The notes below the pieces were generated by a model. The model was not told the DNA's origin. It worked only from the letters and a program-made list of their open reading frames with translations, and did not search any database. The position numbers and the translations under genes were made by a program. From contig CANQAN010000003.1 of the NCBI GenBank assembly GCA_947588965.1, forward strand, positions 1 to 64,000: a stretch of 64,000 nt of DNA. Reading direction: 5' to 3'. The DNA comes from an uncultured Helicobacteraceae bacterium (GTDB taxonomy: Bacteria; Campylobacterota; Campylobacteria; Campylobacterales; Helicobacteraceae). Below are positions 26,626-35,617 of this stretch, piece by piece (position 1 is the stretch's first letter; each line of letters begins with the position of its first letter).

Positions 26626-28557
26626 ATGTGTTGCCAACAAGGATGCATAAAACAAGAAAACACAATATTAAGAGGCAAAGACACATTAAAAAACGCTCTT
26701 TTTTTTGCGGCAATCCTGCTATATTTTTATGCTTTAGCCACAGAATTTGAAGTGTTTGCGCTCTCATTAGAGGCAAGAATGCTTATTTTTGTATTCTGTT
26801 ATTTTTTAGTGGGTTGGAATATCTTAAAAGATGCTTTGCTTGGATTGCTCCACAGAGAATATTTCAACGAAAACAGCCTCATGTCTCTTGCAAGTTTGGG
26901 GGCGTTTTATGTCGGAGATGGCGCAGAGGCTGTAGCGATTCTACTATTTTACCGCACGGGAGAGTTTTTAGAAAATTCAATCGTTGAGAAATCAAAAAAA
27001 CAAATCCGCTCTCTCTCCGCGCTCAAAGTAGAAAATGCAAGAATCCTAAGAGGAGGTCAGCAAATCCTCATCCCTCCTAAAGAAGTTTCACAAAATGACA
27101 CTCTCATAGTTTTCGCAGGGGAAAGAATCTTAGCCGATGGAATCATCATTCAAGGAGAGGGCAGCATTGACAATTCTGCCCTAAGTGGCGAATCCATTCC
27201 ACAAAATGTGCGCACAGGAGATCGCGTCTTTTCTGGTGGAATCAATCTTAGTGGAATCTTGCACATTCAAGCAACACAAAGTTACGAGGATTCCACACTC
27301 AACAAACTCTTAAAGCTCATAGAAGATGGAAGCGCACAAAAGAGCGAAAGTGAAGCATTTATCACAAAATTTGCACACTATTACACGCCAATTGTTACGC
27401 TCTTGGCCTTTTGTGTGGCTCTCATTCCAACCTTGTATTTTGTCAGTCTGGGGGGAGACTTTTTAGAGGTCTTGCAGACATGGATGTATCGCGGAATTAT
27501 TTTTTTGGTCGTTTCTTGCCCTTGTGCGCTTGTAATTTCTATCCCATTGACCTTTTTTGCCTCTCTGGGAAATGCCTCAAAAGAGGGGATTCTTATCAAA
27601 GGCTCAAACTATCTAGAGACATGCAATCATATCGGTGCTTTTGTGTTTGATAAAACAGGAACACTCACAAAGGGCAAACTCGCCTTAAAGCAAATCAACA
27701 CTTTAAGCACCATTTCGCAAGAATGCGCACTCAAAATCGCTCAAGCCCTAGAATCGCATTCCAATCACCCTATTGCAAAGGCTTTCACAGAGACAAAGTC
27801 TCAAAAGGATTCTGTACATTTTACGCTTGATTCTATCAGAGAATGCGCAGGAGGCGGAATCTTAGCAAATTATCATCAAGGAGAAATGCACAAAAAAGTC
27901 GCGCTCGGAAATGCGCGCTTTATTAAAGAACAGACAAATCAAACCGTGCAAGAAAGCAAAGTCGCAAAATGCGAGATCTTCTTAGGATTTGATGATGCTA
28001 TCGTTGCTTCTTTTATCCTAGAAGATGCACTCAAAGATGAGGCAAAGGAATCACTCTTGCAGCTTAAGGATTTGGAACTCTATATGTTGAGCGGAGATAG
28101 AAGAGAGGTCGCAGAGGAAGTTGCAAGAGAAGTTGGAATCACACGTTATTTTGCAGAATTGCTTCCACAAGACAAAGTTGCTCATCTCAAAGAGATTCTA
28201 AAAGAACAGCATAAAAAAGGCAAAAAAGTCGCTTTCGTCGGTGATGGACTTAATGATGCCCCCGCTCTCACCCTAAGCGATATTGCAATTGCTATGGGAA
28301 GTGCAGGTAGTGATGTCGCATTGGATGGAGCAAATATTGTCATTATGAATGATGATCTCAAAAAGATTCCACGCATTTTAGAGATCGCACATAAAACGCG
28401 CCGCATTTTATGGCAAAATATCGTTTTTGCTCTTGGAGTGAAAGTTGGCATTATGTTGCTTGGTGTCTTTGGGCTTACGAATCTCTGGATCGCCCTCTTT
28501 GGCGATGTTGGCGTTGCCCTACTTGCCCTAATGAATGCAAAGCGCGCAATGCGCTAA
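26626..28557 (+). CDS. cadA: Heavy-metal P-type ATPase (CadA/ZntA-like)
   Basis: A metal export pump of the P1B family that moves Cd2+, Zn2+ or Co2+ out of the cell. The 643-residue protein has no HMA domain but opens with MCCQQGC, a Cys-rich tail that can bind metal. It shows six to eight membrane helices, the TGES actuator (GESIPQN), the metal site SCPCALVIS near residue 297, DKTGTLTKG near residue 342, the HP-locus SHSNHPIAKAF, and GDGLNDAPALTLS. Its pairing with an ArsR repressor supports Cd/Zn control. The start is ATG 26626 after AAGGAGAG. Confidence 0.94.
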   Translation: MCCQQGCIKQENTILRGKDTLKNALFFAAILLYFYALATEFEVFALSLEARMLIFVFCYFLVGWNILKDALLGLLHREYFNENSLMSLASLGAFYVGDGAEAVAILLFYRTGEFLENSIVEKSKKQIRSLSALKVENARILRGGQQILIPPKEVSQNDTLIVFAGERILADGIIIQGEGSIDNSALSGESIPQNVRTGDRVFSGGINLSGILHIQATQSYEDSTLNKLLKLIEDGSAQKSESEAFITKFAHYYTPIVTLLAFCVALIPTLYFVSLGGDFLEVLQTWMYRGIIFLVVSCPCALVISIPLTFFASLGNASKEGILIKGSNYLETCNHIGAFVFDKTGTLTKGKLALKQINTLSTISQECALKIAQALESHSNHPIAKAFTETKSQKDSVHFTLDSIRECAGGGILANYHQGEMHKKVALGNARFIKEQTNQTVQESKVAKCEIFLGFDDAIVASFILEDALKDEAKESLLQLKDLELYMLSGDRREVAEEVAREVGITRYFAELLPQDKVAHLKEILKEQHKKGKKVAFVGDGLNDAPALTLSDIAIAMGSAGSDVALDGANIVIMNDDLKKIPRILEIAHKTRRILWQNIVFALGVKVGIMLLGVFGLTNLWIALFGDVGVALLALMNAKRAMR

Positions 28558-28574
28558 TCTCAAAAAGGATAAAA

Positions 28575-28802
28575 ATGTTTCCGCGCAAAATGTATCGCGT
28601 CGTCTTTTCTGCCCTTATGTCTTTGTGCATGAGCTTCATAATGTCGGGAGCGATCACCTTTTTAAATCTTGGTTTAAGCAAAGAATCTCTCAAAGCTTGG
28701 CTTTTTAGCTCTTTTCCAAAGGCATGGGGATTAGCCTTCATTGTGGTCTTAATCATTGTACCCTATGTCGCAAAAGTCGCCGAATCACTTATAAAAAAAT
28801 GA
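28575..28802 (+). CDS. DUF2798 family two-helix membrane protein
   Basis: A 75-residue membrane protein with two hydrophobic helices around a conserved loop (FSALMSLCMSFIMSGAITFLN, then LAFIVVLIIVPYVAKVAE), typical of DUF2798. Its function is unknown. The start is ATG 28575 with AAAGGA at 28564-28569. It begins 17 bp after cadA and is probably transcribed with it, so a role in metal resistance is possible but only by context. Its stop lies 4 bp from the convergent rsmD end. Confidence 0.85.
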   Translation: MFPRKMYRVVFSALMSLCMSFIMSGAITFLNLGLSKESLKAWLFSSFPKAWGLAFIVVLIIVPYVAKVAESLIKK

Positions 28803-28806
28803 TCCG

Positions 28807-29388
28807 CTAGGACCTAAAATAGCTCAACGCACTCTTTCCAAATTTCTTGCTTTTCACACAAGAGAATTCCCCGATTTTTTGCGGAATCACAAGCGCAGAA
28901 ATATGCTCTAAGATCACAATTTTAAAGATTTTTGAATCCAAATTTTCTATCATAGCAAAGCATTTTTCATAGATATTTTGCATATCTGTGCGACAATTAA
29001 AAGGTGGGTCAAAATAAGCAATGCTAGGCATTTTGATTGTTTTTAGAGATTCTTTATACAGCTCAAATGTATCGCCAAAAATAGCACGATAGCTCCCCTC
29101 TTCGCAGATTGTTGCAAGATTAGACTCTAAGATGACATAAGAGTCACGATTCTTCTCAAAAAACAAAGCAAACTGCGCCCCACGACTCAAAGCCTCAATC
29201 CCAATACTCCCACTTCCTGCGAAAAACTCCACAAAGCATGATTTGACAACCTCTGTGCTAAGTGTGTTAAAAAGCGATTCCTTGAGTATGGACTTAGAAG
29301 ACCGCGTGATGTCTAAAGGAGCCATTTTGAGATTCCGCCCCTTGTAGATTCCGCCTATAATTCTAAGCGTTTTAGTATTTTTGGGCAT
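28807..29388 (-). CDS. rsmD: 16S rRNA (guanine966-N2)-methyltransferase
   Basis: A class I SAM methyltransferase of 193 residues that modifies G966 in the 30S subunit. It has the IIGGIYKGRNLKM start, SAM motif I FVEFFAGSGSIGIEALSRG, and the catalytic DPPFNC (motif IV). The start is ATG 29388 directly after the stop of the upstream gene. Confidence 0.95.
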   Translation of the reverse strand: MPKNTKTLRIIGGIYKGRNLKMAPLDITRSSKSILKESLFNTLSTEVVKSCFVEFFAGSGSIGIEALSRGAQFALFFEKNRDSYVILESNLATICEEGSYRAIFGDTFELYKESLKTIKMPSIAYFDPPFNCRTDMQNIYEKCFAMIENLDSKIFKIVILEHISALVIPQKIGEFSCVKSKKFGKSALSYFRS

Positions 29389-29859
29389 TTATTTTTGTGA
29401 TTCCTTGTGAAAATCCTCAATCACTTTTTGAATCTCTCGAGCATAACGTCTTAAGATGTCCTCGATCTTTGCATTAAGATCCATATGAGTTCCTGTGGAT
29501 TGTGTGCTCAAATCTGTTTGATCTAAGCCCCTTTGATAATCCGCAAAGCTCAAATTCACCCCTGTATCTTTAGGCAAATTTTGGGAAGCATTTTGCGGAT
29601 TTTCCTGTGCTGAAATAGCATTTTTCCCTTGTAATTGCTGATAAAAGGATTCCAACTCTTGCAAGAGCAACTCGCGAGTGAAAGGCACTTTGAGCTGTGC
29701 ATTTTCAAAATCGCCGATTAAAAACACCGGTTTTTGCGATTCTGTCGGCTGTGTCGCCACCACAAAATCACAGAGCTTATAGCTTGTCAAATATTCTTTC
29801 AAATACATCTCCAAGCTTCTATCAAGCAACAAAGAATCACAAATCAATGCAATTTTCAT
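29389..29859 (-). CDS. Conserved hypothetical protein upstream of rsmD
   Basis: A 156-residue soluble protein I do not recognise. It starts with a Rossmann-like strand (MKIALICDSLLLDRSLE) and a domain to about residue 70. A Gln/Asn/Ser-rich linker follows (residues 75-115), then a charged helix ending KVIEDFHKESQK. ATG 29859 has AAGGG upstream. It ends where rsmD begins, so the two form a unit. A receiver-like fold for the N-terminal half is possible, but no phospho-acceptor pattern is clear. Confidence 0.75.
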   Translation of the reverse strand: MKIALICDSLLLDRSLEMYLKEYLTSYKLCDFVVATQPTESQKPVFLIGDFENAQLKVPFTRELLLQELESFYQQLQGKNAISAQENPQNASQNLPKDTGVNLSFADYQRGLDQTDLSTQSTGTHMDLNAKIEDILRRYAREIQKVIEDFHKESQK

Positions 29860-29961
29860 AACAATCCCTTAAAAACTTTGTATGAAGAAATTATAGCGCA
29901 TTGTGCGCAAAACTTTTTTCTCCTCATAAAACAAACAAAAACAAAACTTTTATTGATTTTT

Positions 29962-29970
29962 TGCTATAAT
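29962..29970 (+). promoter_or_regulatory. Extended -10 promoter of the aroQ-fliY operon
   Basis: TGCTATAAT is a perfect TGn-extended -10 box 38 bp upstream of the aroQ start. It is the only strong promoter-like element I see before the folK-flhF-flhG-fliA-fliM-fliY run. Confidence 0.6.
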
Positions 29971-30008
29971 TGAGAGATTTTAACGCACATTTGATTAAGG
30001 AGATAATG

Positions 30009-30506
30009 ATGAAAGCAATGATTATACAAGGACCAAACCTCAACATGTTAGGAATCCGTGATCCACGCATTTATGGTCCTGTAAAACTTGAAACAATCCA
30101 TGAAAATATCAAAAAACACGCAGAGCAGCTCAAGATTGAAGTGGATTTTTTTCAGAGCAATTATGAAGGTGAAATTGTGGATAAAATCCAAGAATGCCTC
30201 GGACAATACGATGGAATCATCATTAATCCCGCAGGCTATTCACACACTTCTGTAGCCATTCGCGATGCGATCTCTGCGGTCAATCTCCCTACAATTGAAG
30301 TGCATATCAGCAATATTCATGGCAGAGAAGATTTCAGGCAAAAAAGCCTCACAGCAAGTGTTTGCGCAGGAGTGATTGCAGGCTTTGGTCCTATTGGCTA
30401 CCACTTAGCCTTACAAGGAATCGTCCAAATCTTAGGAGAGATTCAAGCCATAAAAGATGCAAGAAAGGCACGTGCGGAATCTGCACAAACAACACAGCAG
30501 AGTTAG
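30009..30506 (+). CDS. aroQ: 3-dehydroquinate dehydratase, type II
   Basis: This cytoplasmic enzyme forms 3-dehydroshikimate in aromatic amino-acid synthesis. The 165-residue protein contains the type II signatures QGPNLNMLG, the catalytic-tyrosine loop [25 protein letters not shown], and [14 protein letters not shown]. The start is taken as ATG 30009 because AAGGAG at 29997-30002 gives normal spacing. ATG 30006 and an upstream TTG at 29970 are alternatives. It is followed by pepQ and the flagellar genes in the same order as in H. pylori. Confidence 0.95.
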   Translation: MKAMIIQGPNLNMLGIRDPRIYGPVKLETIHENIKKHAEQLKIEVDFFQSNYEGEIVDKIQECLGQYDGIIINPAGYSHTSVAIRDAISAVNLPTIEVHISNIHGREDFRQKSLTASVCAGVIAGFGPIGYHLALQGIVQILGEIQAIKDARKARAESAQTTQQS

Positions 30507-30535
30507 ATTGTTTAAAAAGAGGGGGAGGGTGATTA

Positions 30536-31588
30536 ATGGATAATTTTATGACGCGCAATGAGAGCGCCCTATACTTTGAAGTTGGGTATAGTTGCGACAA
30601 TGCTTTGTTTATCGCCTTTAAAGACGTGGGGTATTTTCTCACAGATGGGCGCTATGCCACAGAAGCACAAGAAAATATTAAACATGACAAATATTCTATA
30701 GAGATTCTCATCACACGCGACATTATCCGCACAGTACGCACGATTTTAAAGAAATACGCAAAATTCACGATTTGTTATGATCCTATGGAATTTTCTGTCT
30801 TTTTCTTTGAGAAGCTCAAAAGCGGTCTCAATCACATAAACTTCATCCCAAAGCCAAATTTTCACCAAGAAAAGCGCATCATTAAGACAAAAGAAGAAAT
30901 CGCCCTTTTAGAGCATTCTCAACAATTGAATCATAAAGCCTTTGCGAAGTTTGCAAACTTCATTAACAAGGGTGGCAAGGGAAATAAAGAATCTTTTTTG
31001 CATTACAAGGCTCAAGGATTTTTGAGCAAAAAAGGCACTTATGATTTGAGCTTCAATCCTATTGTTGGCATCAATGCCAATGCCGCGAAGCCTCACGCGA
31101 TTCCCTCTAGCGACAAGCTTCGCAAGGGTGATTTATTGCTCTTTGATGCGGGATTGAAGTATAAAGGCTATTGTTCAGATATGACGCGTACGGGATATTT
31201 TGGGAAGAATGGAATCCATTTCAAAAAGCAGCAATCTTTCAAAGACCCTCAAATCCAAAAGATCTACGACACCGTGCTTAAAGCTCAAGAAAAAGCGATT
31301 CAATCTATCAAGCCCGGAATGCTTGCGAGTCAAGTGGATGCCATCGCTCGTAGTGTGATAGAAAAGGCAGGATTTGGAAAGTATTTTGTCCATTCCACAG
31401 GGCACGGAGTTGGACTTGACATTCACGAGCTTCCCCTTATCTCATCACGTTCTAAGGATATTTTACAAGAGGGAATGGTTTTTTCAATTGAACCCGGAAT
31501 CTACATCCCCGATCATTATGGTGTGCGCATAGAAGATCTTGTTGTCTTAGAATCTAGTGGTGCAAGGATTCTTGGAGATTCTTTGTAA
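30536..31588 (+). CDS. pepQ: M24 metallopeptidase (Xaa-Pro aminopeptidase-like)
   Basis: A 350-residue dinuclear metallopeptidase with the pita-bread fold. The five metal ligands are visible: DAGLKYKGYCSDMTRT (two Asp), the His in HSTGHGVGLDIHE, and the Glu residues in FSIEPGIY and RIEDLVV. Its role is release of N-terminal residues next to proline or general peptide turnover. The start is ATG 30536 after GGAGGGTG. TAATG overlap couples it to folK. Confidence 0.93.
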   Translation: MDNFMTRNESALYFEVGYSCDNALFIAFKDVGYFLTDGRYATEAQENIKHDKYSIEILITRDIIRTVRTILKKYAKFTICYDPMEFSVFFFEKLKSGLNHINFIPKPNFHQEKRIIKTKEEIALLEHSQQLNHKAFAKFANFINKGGKGNKESFLHYKAQGFLSKKGTYDLSFNPIVGINANAAKPHAIPSSDKLRKGDLLLFDAGLKYKGYCSDMTRTGYFGKNGIHFKKQQSFKDPQIQKIYDTVLKAQEKAIQSIKPGMLASQVDAIARSVIEKAGFGKYFVHSTGHGVGLDIHELPLISSRSKDILQEGMVFSIEPGIYIPDHYGVRIEDLVVLESSGARILGDSL

Positions 31589-32229
31589 TGAGTACAAATT
31601 TCAAGCAACATGGATATTACGGGCTTAAAACCTATCGCAAGATTCCATTGAGCGCAGATCTTGTGCGCTTTTTTTGCACAACTTCACCACTGAAAAATGC
31701 AAAGAAAAGTCCCTTTTTGTCTGTGAATTTAAGAGCTTTTACAAAAGTTCGCAGTGCAAATCCCTACCGCATATTCAAAGATTACTCGCATTTGAAACAT
31801 TATGTGATTTTAGGGATTGGCGCAAATTGCGGGGAATGCTTAGTGCGCTTTTGGAAGCTCTTTGTGCGCTTTCAAAAACAAGGCAGACAAAGCACACTCA
31901 TTGCGATTTCCCCAATTTTAAAGAATCCCGCCTTTGGTTACACTGCACAAGCGGACTTTTATAATGCGATTGTATGGCTTAAAACAAAGCTTGGCTATGT
32001 GGAATTTTGGAGCTTATGCGCTTATTTAGAGCGTATTTTTGGCAGGAATCGTAAGCGCCCCTTTAAAAACGCGCCGCGTACTTTAGATTTAGACATTATT
32101 GGCTTTAAGGACAGAAGAATCTCTCTGGATCATTTAAGGATTCCGCACATTGCGTGGAATCAAAGAGAGAGCGTGAGGATTCCCCTCCAAGACACCTATC
32201 AAGTTTGGCAGAGATGGAGAGAGGCATGA
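31588..32229 (+). CDS. folK: 2-amino-4-hydroxy-6-hydroxymethyldihydropteridine pyrophosphokinase
   Basis: HPPK transfers pyrophosphate to the pterin in folate synthesis. The 213-residue protein has a 60-residue N-terminal extension, then the GIGANCGE start of the domain, NAIVWLKTKL and the ATP/Mg motif RTLDLDIIGF. HPPKs are usually about 160 residues, so the N-terminal tail is notable but is also seen, from memory, in Helicobacter homologues. Its stop overlaps the flhF start (ATGA). Confidence 0.9.
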   Translation: MSTNFKQHGYYGLKTYRKIPLSADLVRFFCTTSPLKNAKKSPFLSVNLRAFTKVRSANPYRIFKDYSHLKHYVILGIGANCGECLVRFWKLFVRFQKQGRQSTLIAISPILKNPAFGYTAQADFYNAIVWLKTKLGYVEFWSLCAYLERIFGRNRKRPFKNAPRTLDLDIIGFKDRRISLDHLRIPHIAWNQRESVRIPLQDTYQVWQRWREA

Positions 32230-33665
32230 AATTATTCACTTTCAATGGCGCGACAACGACACAAGCCCTAGCAGAAGCGAAAAAAGAGCTTGGCGATGAG
32301 TTTTCTATCATCGCACAAAAAAAGCTAGAGGATGGCACTTATGAGGTTTCTGTTGCTATCAGCGAAGAAGATCTCAAAGAAGCAAAGGTAAAACAACAAG
32401 TAACGTTAGAACCACCACAGCCAAAAGGCAACAACATAGCAGAGCGCCTAGAACTCATTGCACAAAAAGAGATCGAGCGCAAGAAACTCGCACAAAGCGC
32501 ACAGAATCTCTCAAACGCCCTCCCCGAAGAAGTTTCTTTGCAACTCTCTGATGCCGTGAGACAAATCTCGCAAATCGCGGGTGTTCCGTCAAAAACACCG
32601 CCCAAGTCTCTCTATGCAAACGCGCAAAATGCCCAGATTGAAAACAAAAATGCTAAAAAGGAACCCAAAGAATCCCAAAATGCGGAAAACAAAAAAGATT
32701 CTAAAGACACTCAAACCTCTAAAAAAGAAGCCAAAAAGGAATCCACACCCGATGATTTGCGCATTATCCGCAGCGAGATTGATCGCCTCAATGACAAATT
32801 AAAGCTTATCCAAAATATGTTTTGGGAAGAGAGGGGACCAAAGCGCGATGGGCTTGTGATACCACACGAGTTTGCAGAGATTTATAGAATCACAAAGGCA
32901 AGTGGAATCGCAAAGGAACATTTGGATAAAATCATGCAACTCACGCTGGAGCTTATGCCTATCAAAATGCGGGAAAACTCCGTGCTTATTAAGCGATACT
33001 TCAGAGAAGTGTTGCGCAAGATGGTGTATGCAAGGGCGGAAAATCTTAGCAGCAATGCCAAAAACATTATGATGCTTGTCGGTCCCACAGGAGTGGGCAA
33101 GACAACCACTCTAGCCAAACTTGCGGCGCGCTATTCACGGCTCTTAAACAAAAACTATAAAGTTGGAATCATCACGCTTGACACTTACAGAATCGGGGCG
33201 GTCGATCAGCTTATGTTTTATGCAAAGAAAATGAAGCTAAGCATTGATACTGTCGTAGATACAGAGGAATTTGTCAATGCTCTAGACTCCTTGAAATATT
33301 GCGATTACATTCTCATTGACACTGTAGGAAGCTCTCAACACGACAGAGCCAAATTAGAATCTCTCAAAAGCTTTGTCAATGCTGATCCAAACACAAAGAT
33401 TGATGTGAGCCTTGTGATGAGCGCAACGACAAAATACGAGGACTTAAAAGATATTTATCATACCTTTTCAATGTTAGGCATTGACACATTGCTCTTTACT
33501 AAACTTGATGAAACGCACAGCTATGGGAATATCTTTTCTCTTGTCTATGAAACCAAAAAGCCTGTGAGCTACTTCTCTATCGGGCAAGAAGTACCCAACG
33601 ACCTTAATGTTGCGACAAGCGATTTTTTGATTGATTGCTTACTTGATGGACTAACTAAGGGCTAA
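32226..33665 (+). CDS. flhF: Flagellar GTPase FlhF
   Basis: FlhF is an SRP-like GTPase that selects the flagellar pole and affects flagellar gene expression. The 479-residue protein has an N-terminal region (MKLFTFNGATTTQALAEAKKELG), a Lys/Glu-rich linker (about residues 125-185), and the NG domain with GPTGVGKTTTLAKLAAR, LDTYRIGAVDQL, IDTVGSS and TKLDETHSYG. The start is ATG 32226 overlapping the folK stop, with GGAGAG upstream. A frame reaching 32154 lies inside folK and is rejected. Confidence 0.96.
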   Translation: MKLFTFNGATTTQALAEAKKELGDEFSIIAQKKLEDGTYEVSVAISEEDLKEAKVKQQVTLEPPQPKGNNIAERLELIAQKEIERKKLAQSAQNLSNALPEEVSLQLSDAVRQISQIAGVPSKTPPKSLYANAQNAQIENKNAKKEPKESQNAENKKDSKDTQTSKKEAKKESTPDDLRIIRSEIDRLNDKLKLIQNMFWEERGPKRDGLVIPHEFAEIYRITKASGIAKEHLDKIMQLTLELMPIKMRENSVLIKRYFREVLRKMVYARAENLSSNAKNIMMLVGPTGVGKTTTLAKLAARYSRLLNKNYKVGIITLDTYRIGAVDQLMFYAKKMKLSIDTVVDTEEFVNALDSLKYCDYILIDTVGSSQHDRAKLESLKSFVNADPNTKIDVSLVMSATTKYEDLKDIYHTFSMLGIDTLLFTKLDETHSYGNIFSLVYETKKPVSYFSIGQEVPNDLNVATSDFLIDCLLDGLTKG

Positions 33666-33666
33666 A

Positions 33667-34524
33667 ATGAAAAATCAAGCAGCCAATTTAGAATTTCTCA
33701 TAGATTCTCCAAAAACCTCTAGCACGAAGTTTATAACCATTACAAGCGGAAAAGGTGGTGTGGGAAAATCTACTTTTAGCGCGAATCTCTCCTATAAACT
33801 TTGGCAACTTGGCTTTAAAGTCGGAATCTTTGATGCAGACATTGGATTGGCAAATTTAGACATTATGTTTGGTGTGCGCTGCGAAAAAAATCTCTTGCAT
33901 GTTTTGAAAAATCAAGCGCGGCTTAAAGACATCATTATCCCCGTTGAGCGCGGACTTTATCTTATTCCGGGCGATTCTGGAGCGGATATTTTCCGCTATA
34001 AGAGTGAATTTATGTTTGAAGCTCTCATTGAGGATTCCGCTTTTTTGGATGGATTGGACTTTGTTATTATTGACACAGGTGCTGGGATTGGCGAATACAC
34101 ACAGACTTTTTTGAAAAACAGCGATGAGGTGATTGTCGTCACCATTCCCGATCCCGCAGCCATCACAGATGCCTATGCGACGATTAAACTTGCTGCGACA
34201 CACAAAGAACGCGTTTTTATGCTCATCAATATGGCTAAAAATGACGAGGAAGCACAAATGATCTTTCAAAAGATTCAAAAGATCGCACAAAACAATATCG
34301 CGCATATCGCATTAGACTATCTGGGGAGATTGACAAGAAATTCTCTCATTAATTATTACAGCAAAAATCGCGGAATCTTTGTCAAGGAGGAACCAAACTC
34401 TGCCCCTTCAATAGAAATTGAAGAGATTGCAAGAGCCCTAGCAAAAAAAATGGAACGAAATGTGCTAGTTCAAGAAGACAGAAAGTTTGGAAAATTCCTA
34501 AAAAAGATTTTAGGTCATTTTTGA
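33667..34524 (+). CDS. flhG: Flagellar number regulator FlhG (MinD-like ATPase)
   Basis: A 285-residue deviant-Walker ATPase with [25 protein letters not shown] and IDTGAGIG motifs. It partners FlhF to control flagellar number and, in Campylobacter, division-site choice. It starts just after flhF with AAGGG upstream and precedes the small membrane-protein gene and fliA. From memory it corresponds to YlxH/HP1034. Confidence 0.95.
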   Translation: MKNQAANLEFLIDSPKTSSTKFITITSGKGGVGKSTFSANLSYKLWQLGFKVGIFDADIGLANLDIMFGVRCEKNLLHVLKNQARLKDIIIPVERGLYLIPGDSGADIFRYKSEFMFEALIEDSAFLDGLDFVIIDTGAGIGEYTQTFLKNSDEVIVVTIPDPAAITDAYATIKLAATHKERVFMLINMAKNDEEAQMIFQKIQKIAQNNIAHIALDYLGRLTRNSLINYYSKNRGIFVKEEPNSAPSIEIEEIARALAKKMERNVLVQEDRKFGKFLKKILGHF

Positions 34525-34542
34525 GAGATGTAAGGAAACACA

Positions 34543-34929
34543 ATGCCTTTGAAAATGGATAATTTTTTGAGTTTTGCAATTGTCAATGGGTTTTTTATTG
34601 GGCTTTTATTGTCTTTTTTGAAATTTGACGATCCCGCTATGATCGTCGCTGCGACACTCATTTCTACCATTGGGTTTTATTTAATTACTCTTGTGAGTGT
34701 CTCTCTATTTATCCGCTTCATTGGCACACAAGATAGTGTTAGCAGAAAATCCACTTACAATGCGCTCTTAGAAGAATACATTGATGAATTTGACAAACGA
34801 GAGAAAATCACCAACAAAGTGCGCGGATTCTTACGCGCAATGGAAAAAACAATGCGCGAGGAAGAGGAGGAAGATCGTCGCAACAAATCAGACAAGCAGG
34901 GAATTGAACAATATGGCGATGACTTCTAA
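34543..34929 (+). CDS. Conserved membrane protein between flhG and fliA
   Basis: A 128-residue protein with two hydrophobic helices (about residues 8-28 and 37-62), then a charged cytoplasmic tail rich in Glu, Arg and Lys. The same position between flhG and fliA holds a similar small membrane protein in H. pylori and Campylobacter, so it is likely a conserved motility-operon member, but the function is unknown. AAGGA precedes the ATG. Its 3' end overlaps the fliA start. Confidence 0.85.
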   Translation: MPLKMDNFLSFAIVNGFFIGLLLSFLKFDDPAMIVAATLISTIGFYLITLVSVSLFIRFIGTQDSVSRKSTYNALLEEYIDEFDKREKITNKVRGFLRAMEKTMREEEEEDRRNKSDKQGIEQYGDDF

Positions 34930-35617
34930 TAGCTACAAGGATGCCCTCAAGCATTCACAAGATTCTTTAGCACTAGATTATTTGCCAGCCCTTAAGGCAA
35001 TGGCATACCGCCTCAAGGAACGTCTGCCCGCAAGTGTCGATTTCTCCGATTTAATCTCCATTGGCACAGAGGAGCTCATTAAACTTGCAAGAAAATATGA
35101 CAGCAGTCTTAATGATTCCTTTTGGGGCTATGCGCGACCACGTGTGCAGGGCGCGATGTTGGATTATTTGCGCAGTCTTGATGTCCTCTCGCGACACACG
35201 CGCACTTTGATTAAACAGATCAACAAAGCCATAGCCGATTATTATAATGAACATGAAGAAGAACCCGATGATGCCTATTTAAGCGAGATTCTTGGTGAAG
35301 ATGTAGAAAAGATTAAAGAAGCTCGTATCGCAGGTGAGATTTATAATATAATGCCACTTGAAGAGCAAGTGGGTGGGGAACGCGATGAAACGCTTGATAG
35401 AATTGAAAAAGAAGAGCTGATTCAAATCATAGAAGAAATTCTTGCTCATGCGACACACAATGAACAGCTTGTGATTCAACTCTATTACTTTGAAGAACTT
35501 AATTTCAAGGAGATTAGCACAGTCTTAGGTGTTTCAGAATCCAGAGCCTCACAATTACATAAGGCTGTGATACGTAAGATTCGTAAATACCTTGATGAAA
35601 GGGGATTAAATGGCTGA
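34913..35617 (+). CDS. fliA: Flagellar sigma factor FliA (sigma-28)
   Basis: FliA directs transcription of late flagellar genes. The 234-residue protein shows region 2 (LKERLPASVDFSDLISIGTEELI, split over residues 30-55), region 2.4 (WGYARPRVQGAMLDYLRSLD) and region 4 with the helix-turn-helix FKEISTVLGVSESRASQLH. I take ATG 34913 (MAMTSNSYK) because it follows AGGGAA and fits the family length. The longer frame from 34781 would run through the previous gene. It overlaps that gene by 17 bp and fliM by 8 bp. Confidence 0.95.
   Translation: MAMTSNSYKDALKHSQDSLALDYLPALKAMAYRLKERLPASVDFSDLISIGTEELIKLARKYDSSLNDSFWGYARPRVQGAMLDYLRSLDVLSRHTRTLIKQINKAIADYYNEHEEEPDDAYLSEILGEDVEKIKEARIAGEIYNIMPLEEQVGGERDETLDRIEKEELIQIIEEILAHATHNEQLVIQLYYFEELNFKEISTVLGVSESRASQLHKAVIRKIRKYLDERGLNG

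Noticed and set aside
33856-34305. Minus-strand open frame of 149 codons
   Set aside because: It is antisense to the flhG ATPase gene.
34781-34912. N-terminal extension of FliA to 34781
   Set aside because: It would overlap the upstream membrane-protein gene by almost 150 bp; the family length fits a start at 34913.
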